From assembly GCF_000717245.1 (NCBI RefSeq), contig NZ_JNYQ01000016.1, forward strand, positions 62,001 to 126,000: 64,000 nt of DNA. Reading direction: 5' to 3'. This document shows, piece by piece, positions 18,339-26,821 of this stretch. Below the pieces are notes generated by a model, which made no database searches, had not been told where the DNA came from, and worked only from the letters and a program-made list of their open reading frames with translations. The translations under genes and the position numbers were made by a program. This stretch comes from Kitasatospora papulosa (GTDB lineage Bacteria > Actinomycetota > Actinomycetes > Streptomycetales > Streptomycetaceae). Positions within the stretch are counted from its first letter, which is position 1, and each line of letters starts with the position of its first letter.

Positions 18339-18351
18339 GTTCGTCACGAAC
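18339..18351. promoter_or_regulatory. candidate LacI-family operator
   Basis: GTTCGTCACGAAC is a perfect 6-1-6 palindrome in the divergent region between the LacI-family gene and the BCCT gene. It lies 51 bases upstream of the regulator's start, consistent with autoregulation. Confidence 0.45.
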
Positions 18352-18528
18352 GCCGTCAGCCTAACCGCCCGGTCCGGGCGACCTGACAGATGATTCGGAC
18401 AGCGGGCGGCGGACATATGCCCCTGAACATGGTCAAGCAGGAACCGCTTGTTGGTCCCGTGTGTGACACGGTGCGTGTGGTACTGCCTACGGAGAGCGAA
18501 ATTTCGCACTGCGTGAAAGGTGCCATCT

Positions 18529-20268
18529 GTGTCACACGACGAGCAGGGTTCCGGCGGGCGGGGGGACTATCTCCCGGTCACCGCCGAGCTACCCGCCGAG
18601 CCGCTCCACGGTCGGCGCCCCACGACCGACCGGGTGGTCTTCGGCGTCACGGCGGTGCTGACCGTCGCCTTCGTGATCTGGGGTTCCACGGCCACGGACT
18701 CGCTGGAGGACGTCTCCAGCTCGCTCCTGACCGGCCTCATCCACAACGGCGGCTGGGCCTTCATGCTGGCGGCCTCGGGGTTCGTGGTCTTCGCCCTCTG
18801 GCTCGCCATCAGCCGCTACGGGACGATCTCGCTCGGTCAGGAGGGCGAGGAGCCCGAGTTCCGGACGGTCTCCTGGGTGGCGATGATGTTCAGCGCCGGC
18901 ATGGGGATCGGCCTGATGTTCTACGGAGTCAGCGAACCGCTCGCCCACTTCGTCGACCCGCCGCCCGGCACCCGCCCCGAGGACGCCGCCGAAGCCATGC
19001 AGACGGCGATGGCCACCACGCTCTTCCACTGGACCCTGCACCCCTGGGCGATCTACGCGGTCGTCGGGCTCGCCATCGCGTACAGCGCCTACCGCCGGCA
19101 CAGAAGACAGACCATCAGCTCGGTCTTCGTCCCCCTGATCGGCGAGAAGCGCGCCCACGGACCGCTCGGCCGGGTCATCGACATCCTCGCCATCTTCGCG
19201 ACCCTCTTCGGCTCCGCGGCCTCGCTCGGGCTCGGCGCGCTCCAGATCGGCAGCGGCTTCCAGGAACTCGACTGGATGGAGAAGACCGGCACGGGCCTGC
19301 TGGTCGCGATCATCGCCGCCCTGACGGTCGCCTTCGTCGCCTCCGCCGTGTCCGGGGTCGAGAAGGGCATCCAGTGGCTGTCCAACATCAACATGGTCCT
19401 CGCGCTGATCCTGGTGGTCTTCGTCTTCATCGCGGGGCCCACCATCATCGTGCTCGACCTGCTGCCCACCTCCATCGCCGCCTACTTCGGTGACCTCGCC
19501 CAGCTCGCCGGGCGCACCGAGGCCACCGGGAAGGGGGAGGTGGCCGACTGGCTCGCCAGCTGGACGGTCTTCTACTGGGCGTGGTGGATCTCCTGGACGC
19601 CCTTCGTCGGCATGTTCATCGCACGGATCAGCCGGGGCCGTACGATCCGTCAGTTCGTCGGCGGTGTGATCCTGGTCCCCAGCACGGTCAGCCTGATCTG
19701 GTTCGCGGTCTTCGGCGGGTCCGCGATCAGGCTGGAGGAGTCCGGTCAGCTCAAGGGCATCGGCGACACCCCGGAGGCCCAGCTCTTCGGCGTCCTCCAG
19801 CAGTTCCCCGTCGCGACCATGATGAGCATCCTGGTGATGGTCCTGGTCGGCATCTTCTTCGTCTCCGGTGCCGACGCGGCGTCGATCGTGATGGGCACGC
19901 TCTCGCAGAAGGGCGTCCTCGAACCCTCCCGCTGGGTCGTGATCTTCTGGGGCGTCGTCACCGGCGCCGTCGCCGCGGTCATGCTGCTCATCGGTGACGG
20001 TCAGGGTGACGCGCTGGCAGGTCTGCAGAACCTGACCATCCTCGTCGCGGCGCCCTTCACCATCGTCATGATCGGCATGTGCGTGGCGCTGATGAGGGAC
20101 CTGCGGCACGACCCGATGATCGTCCGCAGGGAGTTCGGCGTCGAGGCCGTCGAGTCCGCCGTCATCGAGGGGCACGCCAAGTACGACGGCGACTTCGAGA
20201 TCCGGATCGGACCCGGTACGGCCGAGGTCACCACCGACGAACGCCACAAGCACGAACCGCCGGCCTGA
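18529..20268 (+). CDS. BCCT-family betaine/choline/carnitine transporter
   Basis: The protein is 579 aa from GTG 18529, with GAAAGG about nine bases upstream; an in-frame GTG at 18520 overlaps that ribosome site and is less likely. It has about 12 hydrophobic segments and the BCCT signature region WAWWISWTPFVGMFIARISR, then GRTIRQF, typical of BetP/OpuD carriers. The glycine-rich AMMFSAGMGIGLMFYG corresponds to the Na+-coupling TM region. It imports compatible solutes such as glycine betaine or choline. The short acidic C-terminal tail (~55 aa) could be osmosensory as in BetP, though it is shorter and less basic. Confidence 0.93.
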   Translation: MSHDEQGSGGRGDYLPVTAELPAEPLHGRRPTTDRVVFGVTAVLTVAFVIWGSTATDSLEDVSSSLLTGLIHNGGWAFMLAASGFVVFALWLAISRYGTISLGQEGEEPEFRTVSWVAMMFSAGMGIGLMFYGVSEPLAHFVDPPPGTRPEDAAEAMQTAMATTLFHWTLHPWAIYAVVGLAIAYSAYRRHRRQTISSVFVPLIGEKRAHGPLGRVIDILAIFATLFGSAASLGLGALQIGSGFQELDWMEKTGTGLLVAIIAALTVAFVASAVSGVEKGIQWLSNINMVLALILVVFVFIAGPTIIVLDLLPTSIAAYFGDLAQLAGRTEATGKGEVADWLASWTVFYWAWWISWTPFVGMFIARISRGRTIRQFVGGVILVPSTVSLIWFAVFGGSAIRLEESGQLKGIGDTPEAQLFGVLQQFPVATMMSILVMVLVGIFFVSGADAASIVMGTLSQKGVLEPSRWVVIFWGVVTGAVAAVMLLIGDGQGDALAGLQNLTILVAAPFTIVMIGMCVALMRDLRHDPMIVRREFGVEAVESAVIEGHAKYDGDFEIRIGPGTAEVTTDERHKHEPPA

Positions 20269-20281
20269 CCGACGCTGCGGC

Positions 20282-21214
20282 TCAGTCCACCAGCTGGGCC
20301 GCAGCCCGCGCACAGCCCCTGGCGACCGTCACGCCCGCACCCCCGTGCCCGTAGTTGTGCACCAGCAGACCTCCGTCCGGCAGGTCCTCCGCCTCGATGC
20401 GCACGCCCGCGTCCCTGGAGGGCCTCAGCCCCACCCGGTGGCCGAGGACGCGGGCCCCCGCGATCTCCGGCCGCACCCGTGCGCAACGCTCCACGATCTC
20501 CCTCGCCGTGCGGAGGTCGGGCTCCGTCCGCGGATCGTCCACCTCCGCGGTCCCTCCCAGCACCAGCCGGCCGGGCTGCGGGAAGAAGTACGTCGTCGCG
20601 CTCGACGACGGGTCCGCGTGGGTGAACCACTCGTCGATGCCGGGGTTCTCCACCACCACCAGCTGGCCCCGGACCGGCCGTACCCCGGGATCCGGGACCA
20701 GCTCGCGGGCGCCCAGACCCGTGCAGTTGACCACCACCCGCGCCTCGGCCGTCGCCTCCGCGAAAGCCCGCACCGTACGCCGCTCGACCACGCCTCCCGC
20801 CGCGGCCACCCGGCCCTCCAGCCAGCGCAGATGCGCCGGCATGTCGATCAGCGGAAGGGTGACCCGCAGGCCCTCCGGCACCTCGGAGGCCCGGTCCAGA
20901 GCGCGGACCCAGGGCCCCAGCGCCGCCAGCCGCTCGCCCTCGTGCACCCCCGCGACCATGCGCACTCCGGTCTCCGCGGGGGCCGCGGCCAGTTCCTCGT
21001 ACACCCGGAGCGTCTCCAGCGACCACGCGCCCACCAGCTCCGCGGGCTCGATCCGGTAGGGCCACCACAGCGCGCCGGCCACCGCCGACGTCGTCGCCCC
21101 GGCCGGGTCCCGGGACCAGACCCGCACCCGCAGGCCGCGCTCCGCCAGCAGCAGCGCCGTGGTCAGCCCGCTGACCCCGCCGCCCACCACGATCACGTCC
21201 GCCACCGCGCCCAC
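20282..21214 (-). CDS. FAD-dependent D-amino-acid oxidase family protein
   Basis: The protein is about 310 aa. GTG 21214 has GAGGA five bases upstream; GTG 21205, three codons later, is the alternative. The N-terminus is a Rossmann FAD site (VIVVGGGVSGLTTALLLAER). VNCTGLGARELVPD and PVRGQLVVVENP are typical DAAO-family motifs, and the C-terminus HNYGHGGAGVTVARGCA closes the FAD site as in D-amino-acid oxidase. It would oxidatively deaminate a D-amino acid or related amine with O2. It converges on the BCCT gene with only 13 bases between stops and is divergent from the ABC-F gene. Confidence 0.85.
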   Translation of the reverse strand: MGAVADVIVVGGGVSGLTTALLLAERGLRVRVWSRDPAGATTSAVAGALWWPYRIEPAELVGAWSLETLRVYEELAAAPAETGVRMVAGVHEGERLAALGPWVRALDRASEVPEGLRVTLPLIDMPAHLRWLEGRVAAAGGVVERRTVRAFAEATAEARVVVNCTGLGARELVPDPGVRPVRGQLVVVENPGIDEWFTHADPSSSATTYFFPQPGRLVLGGTAEVDDPRTEPDLRTAREIVERCARVRPEIAGARVLGHRVGLRPSRDAGVRIEAEDLPDGGLLVHNYGHGGAGVTVARGCARAAAQLVD

Positions 21215-21320
21215 CCCTGTCCTCGGACCACCCCGCCCGAGCCGGGGCCGGAGGAGCCATGGTCGCACCCCGGTCCGGAGGGAGGCCCGGCCCCCGCGGT
21301 TGGTTAGGATCGGCACCCTG

Positions 21321-22961
21321 ATGACTGCCACCCTCGTCGCCAAGGAACTCGCCGCCGGCCACGGCGACCGCACACTCTTCGCGGGCCTCGACCTCGTGAT
21401 CGCCCCCGGCGACGTGATCGGTCTCGTCGGAGCCAACGGTGCGGGCAAATCCTCGCTGCTCCGCCTGCTCGCCGGGCTCGACCGGCCCGAGGAGGGCGAG
21501 CTGAGGCTCTCCCCGCCCACCGCCACCGTCGGCCACCTCCCGCAGGAGCCCGAGCGGCGCGAGGGCGAGTCCGTGCGGGAGTTCCTCGCCCGCCGCACCG
21601 GGGTCGCCGACGCCCAGGCCGCCATGGACACCGCGACCCAGGCCCTGGTCGACGGCGCGCCGGGCGCCGACGACGCCTACTCCGAGACGCTGGAGCGATG
21701 GCTGGCCCTCGGCGGCGCCGACCTGGACGAACGCGCCGAGGAGGTCGCGGCCGACCTCGGCCTGACCATCGGCCTCGACCAGCCGATGACGGGGCTCTCC
21801 GGGGGCCAGGCGGCCCGCGCCGGCCTGGCCTCGCTGCTCCTCTCCCGTTACGACGTCTTCCTGCTCGACGAGCCCACCAACGACCTCGACCTCGACGGCC
21901 TGGAACGGCTGGAGCGCTTCGTGTCCGGACTGCGCGCGGGCACGGTCGTCGTCAGCCACGACCGCGAATTCCTGATGCGCACGGTCACCAAGGTCCTGGA
22001 ACTCGATCTCGCCCAGCAGCAGATCAACCTCTACGGCGGCGGCTACGCCTCGTACCTGGAGGAGCGCGAACGCGCGCGCTCGCACGCCCGCGAGGAGTAC
22101 GAGGAGTACGCCGACAAGCGCTCCGCGCTCGAAGGCCGCGCCCAGATGCAGCGCGGATGGATGGACAAGGGCGTCAAGAACGCCCGACGCAAGGCCACCG
22201 ACAACGACAAGATCGGCCGCAAGTTCCGCAGCGAGGCCAGCGAGAAGCAGGCGGCCAAGGCCAAGCAGACCCAGCGCATGATCGAGCGCCTCGACGTCGT
22301 CGAGGAACCGCGCAAGGAGTGGGAGCTGCGGATGGAGATCGCCTCCGCACCGCGCTCCGGCTCCGTGGTGGCCACCCTGCGCGACGCGGCCGTCGTCCGC
22401 GGCGGCTTCTCCTTCGGACCGGCCACCCTGCAGATCGACTGGGCGGACCGGGTCGCCATCACCGGCGCCAACGGGGCCGGCAAGTCCACCCTGCTCGCCG
22501 CGCTGCTCGGCAGGCTCCCCCTCGACGCGGGGCACGCGTCCCTCGGCTCGGGCGTCGTGGTGGGCGAGGTCGACCAGGCCCGCAAGCTGTTCCACGGCAC
22601 CGAGAGCCTGCTGGACGCCTTCTGTGCCGCGGTCCCCGACACCGAGCCCGCCGAGGTGCGCACCCTGCTCGCCAAGTTCGGTCTGCGGGCCGCCCACGTG
22701 CTGCGCCCCGCGACGACGCTCTCACCCGGCGAGCGCACCCGGGCGGGCCTCGCCCTGCTCCAGGGCAGAGGCGTCAATCTGCTGGTCCTGGACGAGCCGA
22801 CGAACCACCTGGACCTTCCGGCGATCGAACAGCTGGAGTCGGCTTTGGAGGCGTACACCGGAACGCTGCTGCTGGTCACCCACGACCGGCGGATGCTGGA
22901 GGCCGTCCGTACGACCCGCCGTGTCGAGGTGGCCGACGGCAAGGTCACCGAGTCCGGCTGA
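21321..22961 (+). CDS. ABC-F family ATPase
   Basis: This 546-aa soluble protein has two ABC domains and no transmembrane segments. Walker A GANGAGKS occurs twice, signatures are LSGGQAARA and LSPGERTRAG, and Walker B/ABC-F motifs are LLDEPTNDLD and VLDEPTNHLD. A charged inter-domain linker (about residues 245-335, rich in Glu, Lys and Arg) matches the ribosome-contacting P-site tRNA interaction motif of ABC-F proteins. ABC-F proteins act on the ribosome as translation factors or antibiotic-resistance factors; which applies here is unclear. The ATG has no obvious ribosome site, and a TAGGAT hexamer at 21305-21310 raises the possibility of a leaderless mRNA. Confidence 0.92.
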   Translation: MTATLVAKELAAGHGDRTLFAGLDLVIAPGDVIGLVGANGAGKSSLLRLLAGLDRPEEGELRLSPPTATVGHLPQEPERREGESVREFLARRTGVADAQAAMDTATQALVDGAPGADDAYSETLERWLALGGADLDERAEEVAADLGLTIGLDQPMTGLSGGQAARAGLASLLLSRYDVFLLDEPTNDLDLDGLERLERFVSGLRAGTVVVSHDREFLMRTVTKVLELDLAQQQINLYGGGYASYLEERERARSHAREEYEEYADKRSALEGRAQMQRGWMDKGVKNARRKATDNDKIGRKFRSEASEKQAAKAKQTQRMIERLDVVEEPRKEWELRMEIASAPRSGSVVATLRDAAVVRGGFSFGPATLQIDWADRVAITGANGAGKSTLLAALLGRLPLDAGHASLGSGVVVGEVDQARKLFHGTESLLDAFCAAVPDTEPAEVRTLLAKFGLRAAHVLRPATTLSPGERTRAGLALLQGRGVNLLVLDEPTNHLDLPAIEQLESALEAYTGTLLLVTHDRRMLEAVRTTRRVEVADGKVTESG

Positions 22962-22983
22962 CAGGACCCCGCCGCGCCGCGAA

Positions 22984-23015
22984 CCCGCCCGTCCCGGAGC
23001 TCCGGGACGGGCGGG
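22984..23015. terminator. perfect 14-bp hairpin terminator
   Basis: CCCGCCCGTCCCGG and CCGGGACGGGCGGG flank an AGCT loop, 22 bases after the ABC-F stop and facing the convergent tex gene. This is a strong intrinsic terminator candidate. Confidence 0.8.
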
Positions 23016-23019
23016 CGTC

Positions 23020-23045
23020 GTGCGAGGGCGGCCCCGCCCTCGCAC
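23020..23045. terminator. second back-to-back hairpin terminator
   Basis: GTGCGAGGGCGG and CCGCCCTCGCAC are perfect 12-bp arms with a 2-base loop, ending six bases before the tex stop. With the adjacent hairpin it probably gives one terminator per direction. Confidence 0.75.
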
Positions 23046-23050
23046 GCCTC

Positions 23051-25477
23051 TCAGCGCTTGCGCCCGCCCTGGTCGGAGCCGCCCGTGAGACCCGCGCGCC
23101 GCAGCGCGTCGGCCATGGCGCTGTTCGCCGGAGCCGCGGCGGGGCGCGGTGCGCCCGTGCCGCCGCCCCCGCGCCGGTCGCGGCGTTGTCCGGCGCCTCC
23201 CTGACGGTTGTCCTGTCCCTGCCGCTGCCGGGGCGGCCGTTCGCCGCCCCCCTGCGTGTTCCGCTCCCGCTTCGGGCCCTGCCCGCCGCCCTGACCCGCC
23301 GTGGCCTCGTCGTCGAGCCGTAGGGTCAGCGACACGCGCTTGCGCGGGATGTCGACGTCCATGACCTTCACCTTGACGATGTCGCCCGGCTTCACGACGT
23401 CGCGCGGGTCCTTGACGAACGTCCGCGACATCGCGGACACGTGGACGAGGCCGTCCTGGTGGACGCCGACGTCGACGAACGCGCCGAACGCGGCGACGTT
23501 CGTGACGACGCCCTCCAGCACCATCCCGGGTACGAGGTCGCCGAGCTTCTCCACACCCTCCTTGAACGTGGCGGTTTTGAAGGCGGGCCGGGGGTCGCGG
23601 CCGGGCTTCTCCAGCTCCCGCAGGATGTCCGTCACCGTCGGCAGGCCGAACTTCTCGTCCACGAAGTCGTCCGGGCGGAGCGAACGCAGCGTCTGCGTGT
23701 TCCCGATCAGCGAGGCGACGTCACCGCCGGTCCGCTTCACCATCGTCCGCACCACGGGGTACGCCTCGGGGTGCACGCTCGACGCGTCCAGCGGGTCGTC
23801 GCCGCCCCGGATCCGGAGGAAGCCCGCGCACTGCTCGTACGCCTTCGGGCCCAGCCGCGCCACGTCCTTCAGGGCCCGGCGGGAGCGGAACGGGCCGTTC
23901 GTGTCCCGGTGGGCCACGATGTTCTCGGCCAGACCGGACCCGATGCCCGACACCCGTGAGAGCAGCGGCGCCGAAGCGGTGTTGACGTCGACGCCGACGC
24001 CGTTCACGCAGTCCTCGACCACCGCGTCCAGGGAGCGCGACAGCTTCACCTCGGACAGGTCGTGCTGGTACTGCCCGACCCCGATCGACTTCGGGTCGAT
24101 CTTCACCAGCTCGGCCAGCGGGTCCTGGAGCCGGCGCGCGATCGAGACGGCTCCACGCAGCGAGACGTCCATGTCGGGGAGTTCCTGCGAGGCGAAGGCC
24201 GAGGCCGAGTACACGGAGGCACCGGCCTCGGACACCATCACCTTGGTGAGCTTCAACTCCGGGTGCTTCTCGCACAGCTCACCCGCGAGCTTGTCGGTCT
24301 CGCGGGACGCCGTACCGTTCCCGATAGCGATCAGGTCGACGTGGTGCTCCTTTGCGAGGCGCTCCAGCGTGGCGAGCGACCGGTCCCACTGGTTCGCCGG
24401 CACGTGCGGGTGGATGACGTCGGTCGCGACGACCTTCCCGGTCGCGTCCACCACGGCGACCTTCACCCCCGTACGGAACCCGGGGTCGAGCCCCAGCGTG
24501 GCCCGGGTGCCCGCCGGGGCGGCGAGCAGCAGGTCCCGCAGGTTGGAGGCGAAGACGCGCACGGCCTCGTCCTCCGCCGCCGTACGCAGCCGCAGCCGGA
24601 GGTCGATCCCGAGGTGCACGAGGATCCGGGTCCGCCAGGCCCAGCGGACCGTGTCGCCCAGCCACTTGTCCCCGGGCCGGCCGCGGTCGGCGACCCCGAA
24701 CCGGCGGGCGACCATGTTCTCGTACGAGGAGGGGCCAGGCTCCTTGGACGGCTCCTCCGGCTCCAGCACCAGGTCGAGCACGTCCTCCTTCTCGCCGCGC
24801 AGCATCGCGAGGATCCGGTGCGAGGGCAGCGCGGTGAACGGCTCCGCGAAGTCGAAGTAGTCGGCGAACTTCGCTCCCGCCTCCTCCTTGCCGTCCCGCA
24901 CCCTGGCCACGACCCTGCCGCGCGACCACATGCGTTCGCGCAGCTCACCGGTCAGGTCGGCGTCCTCCGAGAAGCGTTCGGTGAGGATCGCCCGTGCGCC
25001 CTCCAGCGCCGCCGCCGGGTCCGCCACACCCTTCTCGCTGTCGACGAACGCCGCCGCCGCGGTCAACGGGTCCACGGAGGGATCGGCGAGCAGCCCGTCG
25101 GCCAGGGGGGTCAGGCCCGCCTCGCGCGCGATCTGCGCCTTCGTCCGCCGCTTGGGCTTGAACGGGAGATAGATGTCCTCCAGCCGCGCCTTGGTCTCGG
25201 CGGCACGGATCTGCGCCTCCAGGGCCTCGTCGAGCTTGCCCTGCTCACGCACGGAATCGAGGACCGCCGCACGGCGGTCCTCGAGTTCCCGCAGGTAGCG
25301 CAACCTCTCCTCGAGGGTGCGCAGTTGCGCATCGTCGAGCATCTCGGTCGCTTCCTTGCGGTAGCGCGCGATGAACGGCACGGTCGAGCCGCCGTCGAGC
25401 AAGTCGACGGCCGCCTTCACCTGACGCTCATGTACGCCGAGCTCCTCGGCGATCCTGCCTTCGATGGACGTCGTCAC
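23051..25477 (-). CDS. tex: Tex family RNA-binding transcriptional accessory protein
   Basis: About 808 aa from GTG 25477 (an in-frame ATG at 25537 would add 20 residues). Layout: an N-terminal helical Tex domain with GSTVPFIARYRKEATEMLDD near residue 30; a YqgF/RNase-H-like core (LGLDPGFRTGVKVAVVD); helix-hairpin-helix motifs (SGIGSGLAENIVAHRD); and an S1 domain (LVPGMVLEGVVTNVAAFGAF, DGLVHVS) near residues 640-710. The tail of about 70 residues is rich in Gly, Arg and Gln and looks disordered and RNA-binding. Tex is a conserved nucleic-acid-binding factor affecting transcription and RNA turnover. It appears monocistronic. Confidence 0.93.
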   Translation of the reverse strand: MTTSIEGRIAEELGVHERQVKAAVDLLDGGSTVPFIARYRKEATEMLDDAQLRTLEERLRYLRELEDRRAAVLDSVREQGKLDEALEAQIRAAETKARLEDIYLPFKPKRRTKAQIAREAGLTPLADGLLADPSVDPLTAAAAFVDSEKGVADPAAALEGARAILTERFSEDADLTGELRERMWSRGRVVARVRDGKEEAGAKFADYFDFAEPFTALPSHRILAMLRGEKEDVLDLVLEPEEPSKEPGPSSYENMVARRFGVADRGRPGDKWLGDTVRWAWRTRILVHLGIDLRLRLRTAAEDEAVRVFASNLRDLLLAAPAGTRATLGLDPGFRTGVKVAVVDATGKVVATDVIHPHVPANQWDRSLATLERLAKEHHVDLIAIGNGTASRETDKLAGELCEKHPELKLTKVMVSEAGASVYSASAFASQELPDMDVSLRGAVSIARRLQDPLAELVKIDPKSIGVGQYQHDLSEVKLSRSLDAVVEDCVNGVGVDVNTASAPLLSRVSGIGSGLAENIVAHRDTNGPFRSRRALKDVARLGPKAYEQCAGFLRIRGGDDPLDASSVHPEAYPVVRTMVKRTGGDVASLIGNTQTLRSLRPDDFVDEKFGLPTVTDILRELEKPGRDPRPAFKTATFKEGVEKLGDLVPGMVLEGVVTNVAAFGAFVDVGVHQDGLVHVSAMSRTFVKDPRDVVKPGDIVKVKVMDVDIPRKRVSLTLRLDDEATAGQGGGQGPKRERNTQGGGERPPRQRQGQDNRQGGAGQRRDRRGGGGTGAPRPAAAPANSAMADALRRAGLTGGSDQGGRKR

Positions 25478-25636
25478 GGTTTTCCCGACTCGCCTTCTCG
25501 TACTGGCTGTGCTGGCTGTGCCACTGGGGTGGTCCACACCCGGGTGGTCCCCTTCGCCTGCATTGTGCCGGGTGGCCGGGGGCCGTGTCGCGTGACCTGC
25601 TCGATCACGGCCCCGACGTGCCCGAGAAGGCCCCGG

Positions 25637-25768
25637 TCAGGCGCGACGGGTCCTGCCGCCTCGCGACGCGCCGCCGAAAAGACCTGCCAGGAGCCGGAAG
25701 GGCAGAGTCACCACGGTGGCAATGGCCGAGCCGACGGTACTCAGAGCGTTTGCGATCGCACGGAACAC
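25637..25768 (-). CDS. LPFR-motif small membrane protein
   Basis: This 43-aa ORF starts at GTG 25768 with a near-perfect AAGGAGG eight bases upstream, which makes the start convincing. The protein begins MFRAIANALSTVGSAIATVV, continues TLPFRLLAGLFGGASRG and ends in basic residues RTRRA. It fits the LPFR-type micro-proteins seen in Streptomyces: one amphipathic or hydrophobic helix, the LPFR motif, then a Gly/Arg tail. Membrane association is likely and the function is unknown. It lies between tex and the SCO6745-family gene on the same strand. Confidence 0.8.
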   Translation of the reverse strand: MFRAIANALSTVGSAIATVVTLPFRLLAGLFGGASRGGRTRRA

Positions 25769-25835
25769 GGTGTGCCTCCTTCGTAGGGTGTACCGATCGC
25801 CTGGCCCGTGAGATCCGCCGTAAACGTTCCGGCGC

Positions 25836-26699
25836 TCAGCCCTTGCCGACCAGATCCTCCGGGAACGCGCCCGCGGAGGCCGCCGCGAACAGGAATCCCC
25901 GGCCCAGTTCGGTGAGCCGCGCCACGCCGTCGGCGCCCAGGTGCTCGTACGGTGCGGCGTCCATCCGGTCCGTCGCCTCCTCCAGCTCCGCCCTGAGCGC
26001 GGTGCCCGTACCGGTCAGCTCGCCCTCCGCGTCCAGCACGCCCCGCTCGCGCAGCCGCTCCACCGCCGCGTCCCAGTCCGTGCGCCGCCAGCCGCGGGTG
26101 GCGAGGATCCAGCGCGGAGCCATGCCCTTGCCGGTCGCGGTGTGGCTGACCAGTGCCTCCAGCGGGTCGAGGCCGGCCGAGAGCAGTGCCGCCAGGTGTC
26201 CGTCGCCGCGGTGCTCGCGCAACAGCGTCGCCGCGTGCCAGTACGCCAGGTGAGGCTCGTCCGGGACCGGGAGATCGGCGTGCGCGGCGTACAGCGGACG
26301 GGCGTGGCGGGTGCAGGCCTCGGCCGCACGCAGGGCGAGCCCGGCCGCCTCCGCCATCTCCGGCGAGGCCACGGTCTCCTCGCCGAGCACCCGGCGCAGC
26401 GTCGAGTCGGCCGTCCTCAGCCGTGCGTCCAGTGCCGCCCCCGGGGTGATCTCCGACCACACGGACGGCAGGTGCCGGGCCACCAGATCGTGGTTGAAGT
26501 TGTAGAAGGTCGCGGTGACCGTGCCCGCGCCCGCCGCGCCGAGGGCCGCGCCGCGCGCGGCGAAGTAGACCCGGCTCGCGTCGTCGACGCCGAGCTCCGC
26601 GAACTCCTTGCCGAGATCGGGGGAGAAGTAGACACAGGAGTGCAACGGGTTGAGCGCGTTGTGGCAGCGGCGTCCGGCGCGCGGGGGAAGAGTACTCAT
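25836..26699 (-). CDS. SCO6745-family protein
   Basis: This 287-aa protein (ATG 26699) has an alpha-helical N-terminal half (RRCHNALNPLHSCVYFSPD near residue 10, then FYNFNHDLVARHLPSVWSEI) and a C-terminal winged-helix-like half (GWRRTDWDAAVERLRERGVL), the layout of the SCO6745 family. The early NALNPLHSCVYFSPD motif is the family hallmark. No enzymatic residues stand out; a helix-turn-helix regulator or sensor is the usual suggestion. It is divergent from the GlxA-type regulator. Confidence 0.8.
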   Translation of the reverse strand: MSTLPPRAGRRCHNALNPLHSCVYFSPDLGKEFAELGVDDASRVYFAARGAALGAAGAGTVTATFYNFNHDLVARHLPSVWSEITPGAALDARLRTADSTLRRVLGEETVASPEMAEAAGLALRAAEACTRHARPLYAAHADLPVPDEPHLAYWHAATLLREHRGDGHLAALLSAGLDPLEALVSHTATGKGMAPRWILATRGWRRTDWDAAVERLRERGVLDAEGELTGTGTALRAELEEATDRMDAAPYEHLGADGVARLTELGRGFLFAAASAGAFPEDLVGKG

Positions 26700-26704
26700 G
26701 CCCG

Positions 26705-26729
26705 CACGTTACCGACTGGTTGGTACGTG
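26705..26729. promoter_or_regulatory. imperfect inverted repeat in divergent promoter
   Basis: CACGTTACC (26705-26713) and GGTACGTG (26722-26729) form inverted arms with one extra base. They lie just upstream of the SCO6745-family start and in the region shared with the GlxA-type regulator. Operator role is speculative. Confidence 0.3.
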
Positions 26730-26821
26730 GAGAAGACCCGGGTCGAAGCGACGTGTGCATGGCAGCATGGGTGGGCAACTCGTCATTGCGGCCATCGTGT
26801 GGTCCGGCCAGGATTGCGGAC

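Noticed and set aside
20001..22697. 898-codon minus-strand frame across the BCCT, oxidase and ABC-F genes
   Set aside because: It opposes the clear ABC-F gene and has no family features; shadow of third-position GC bias.
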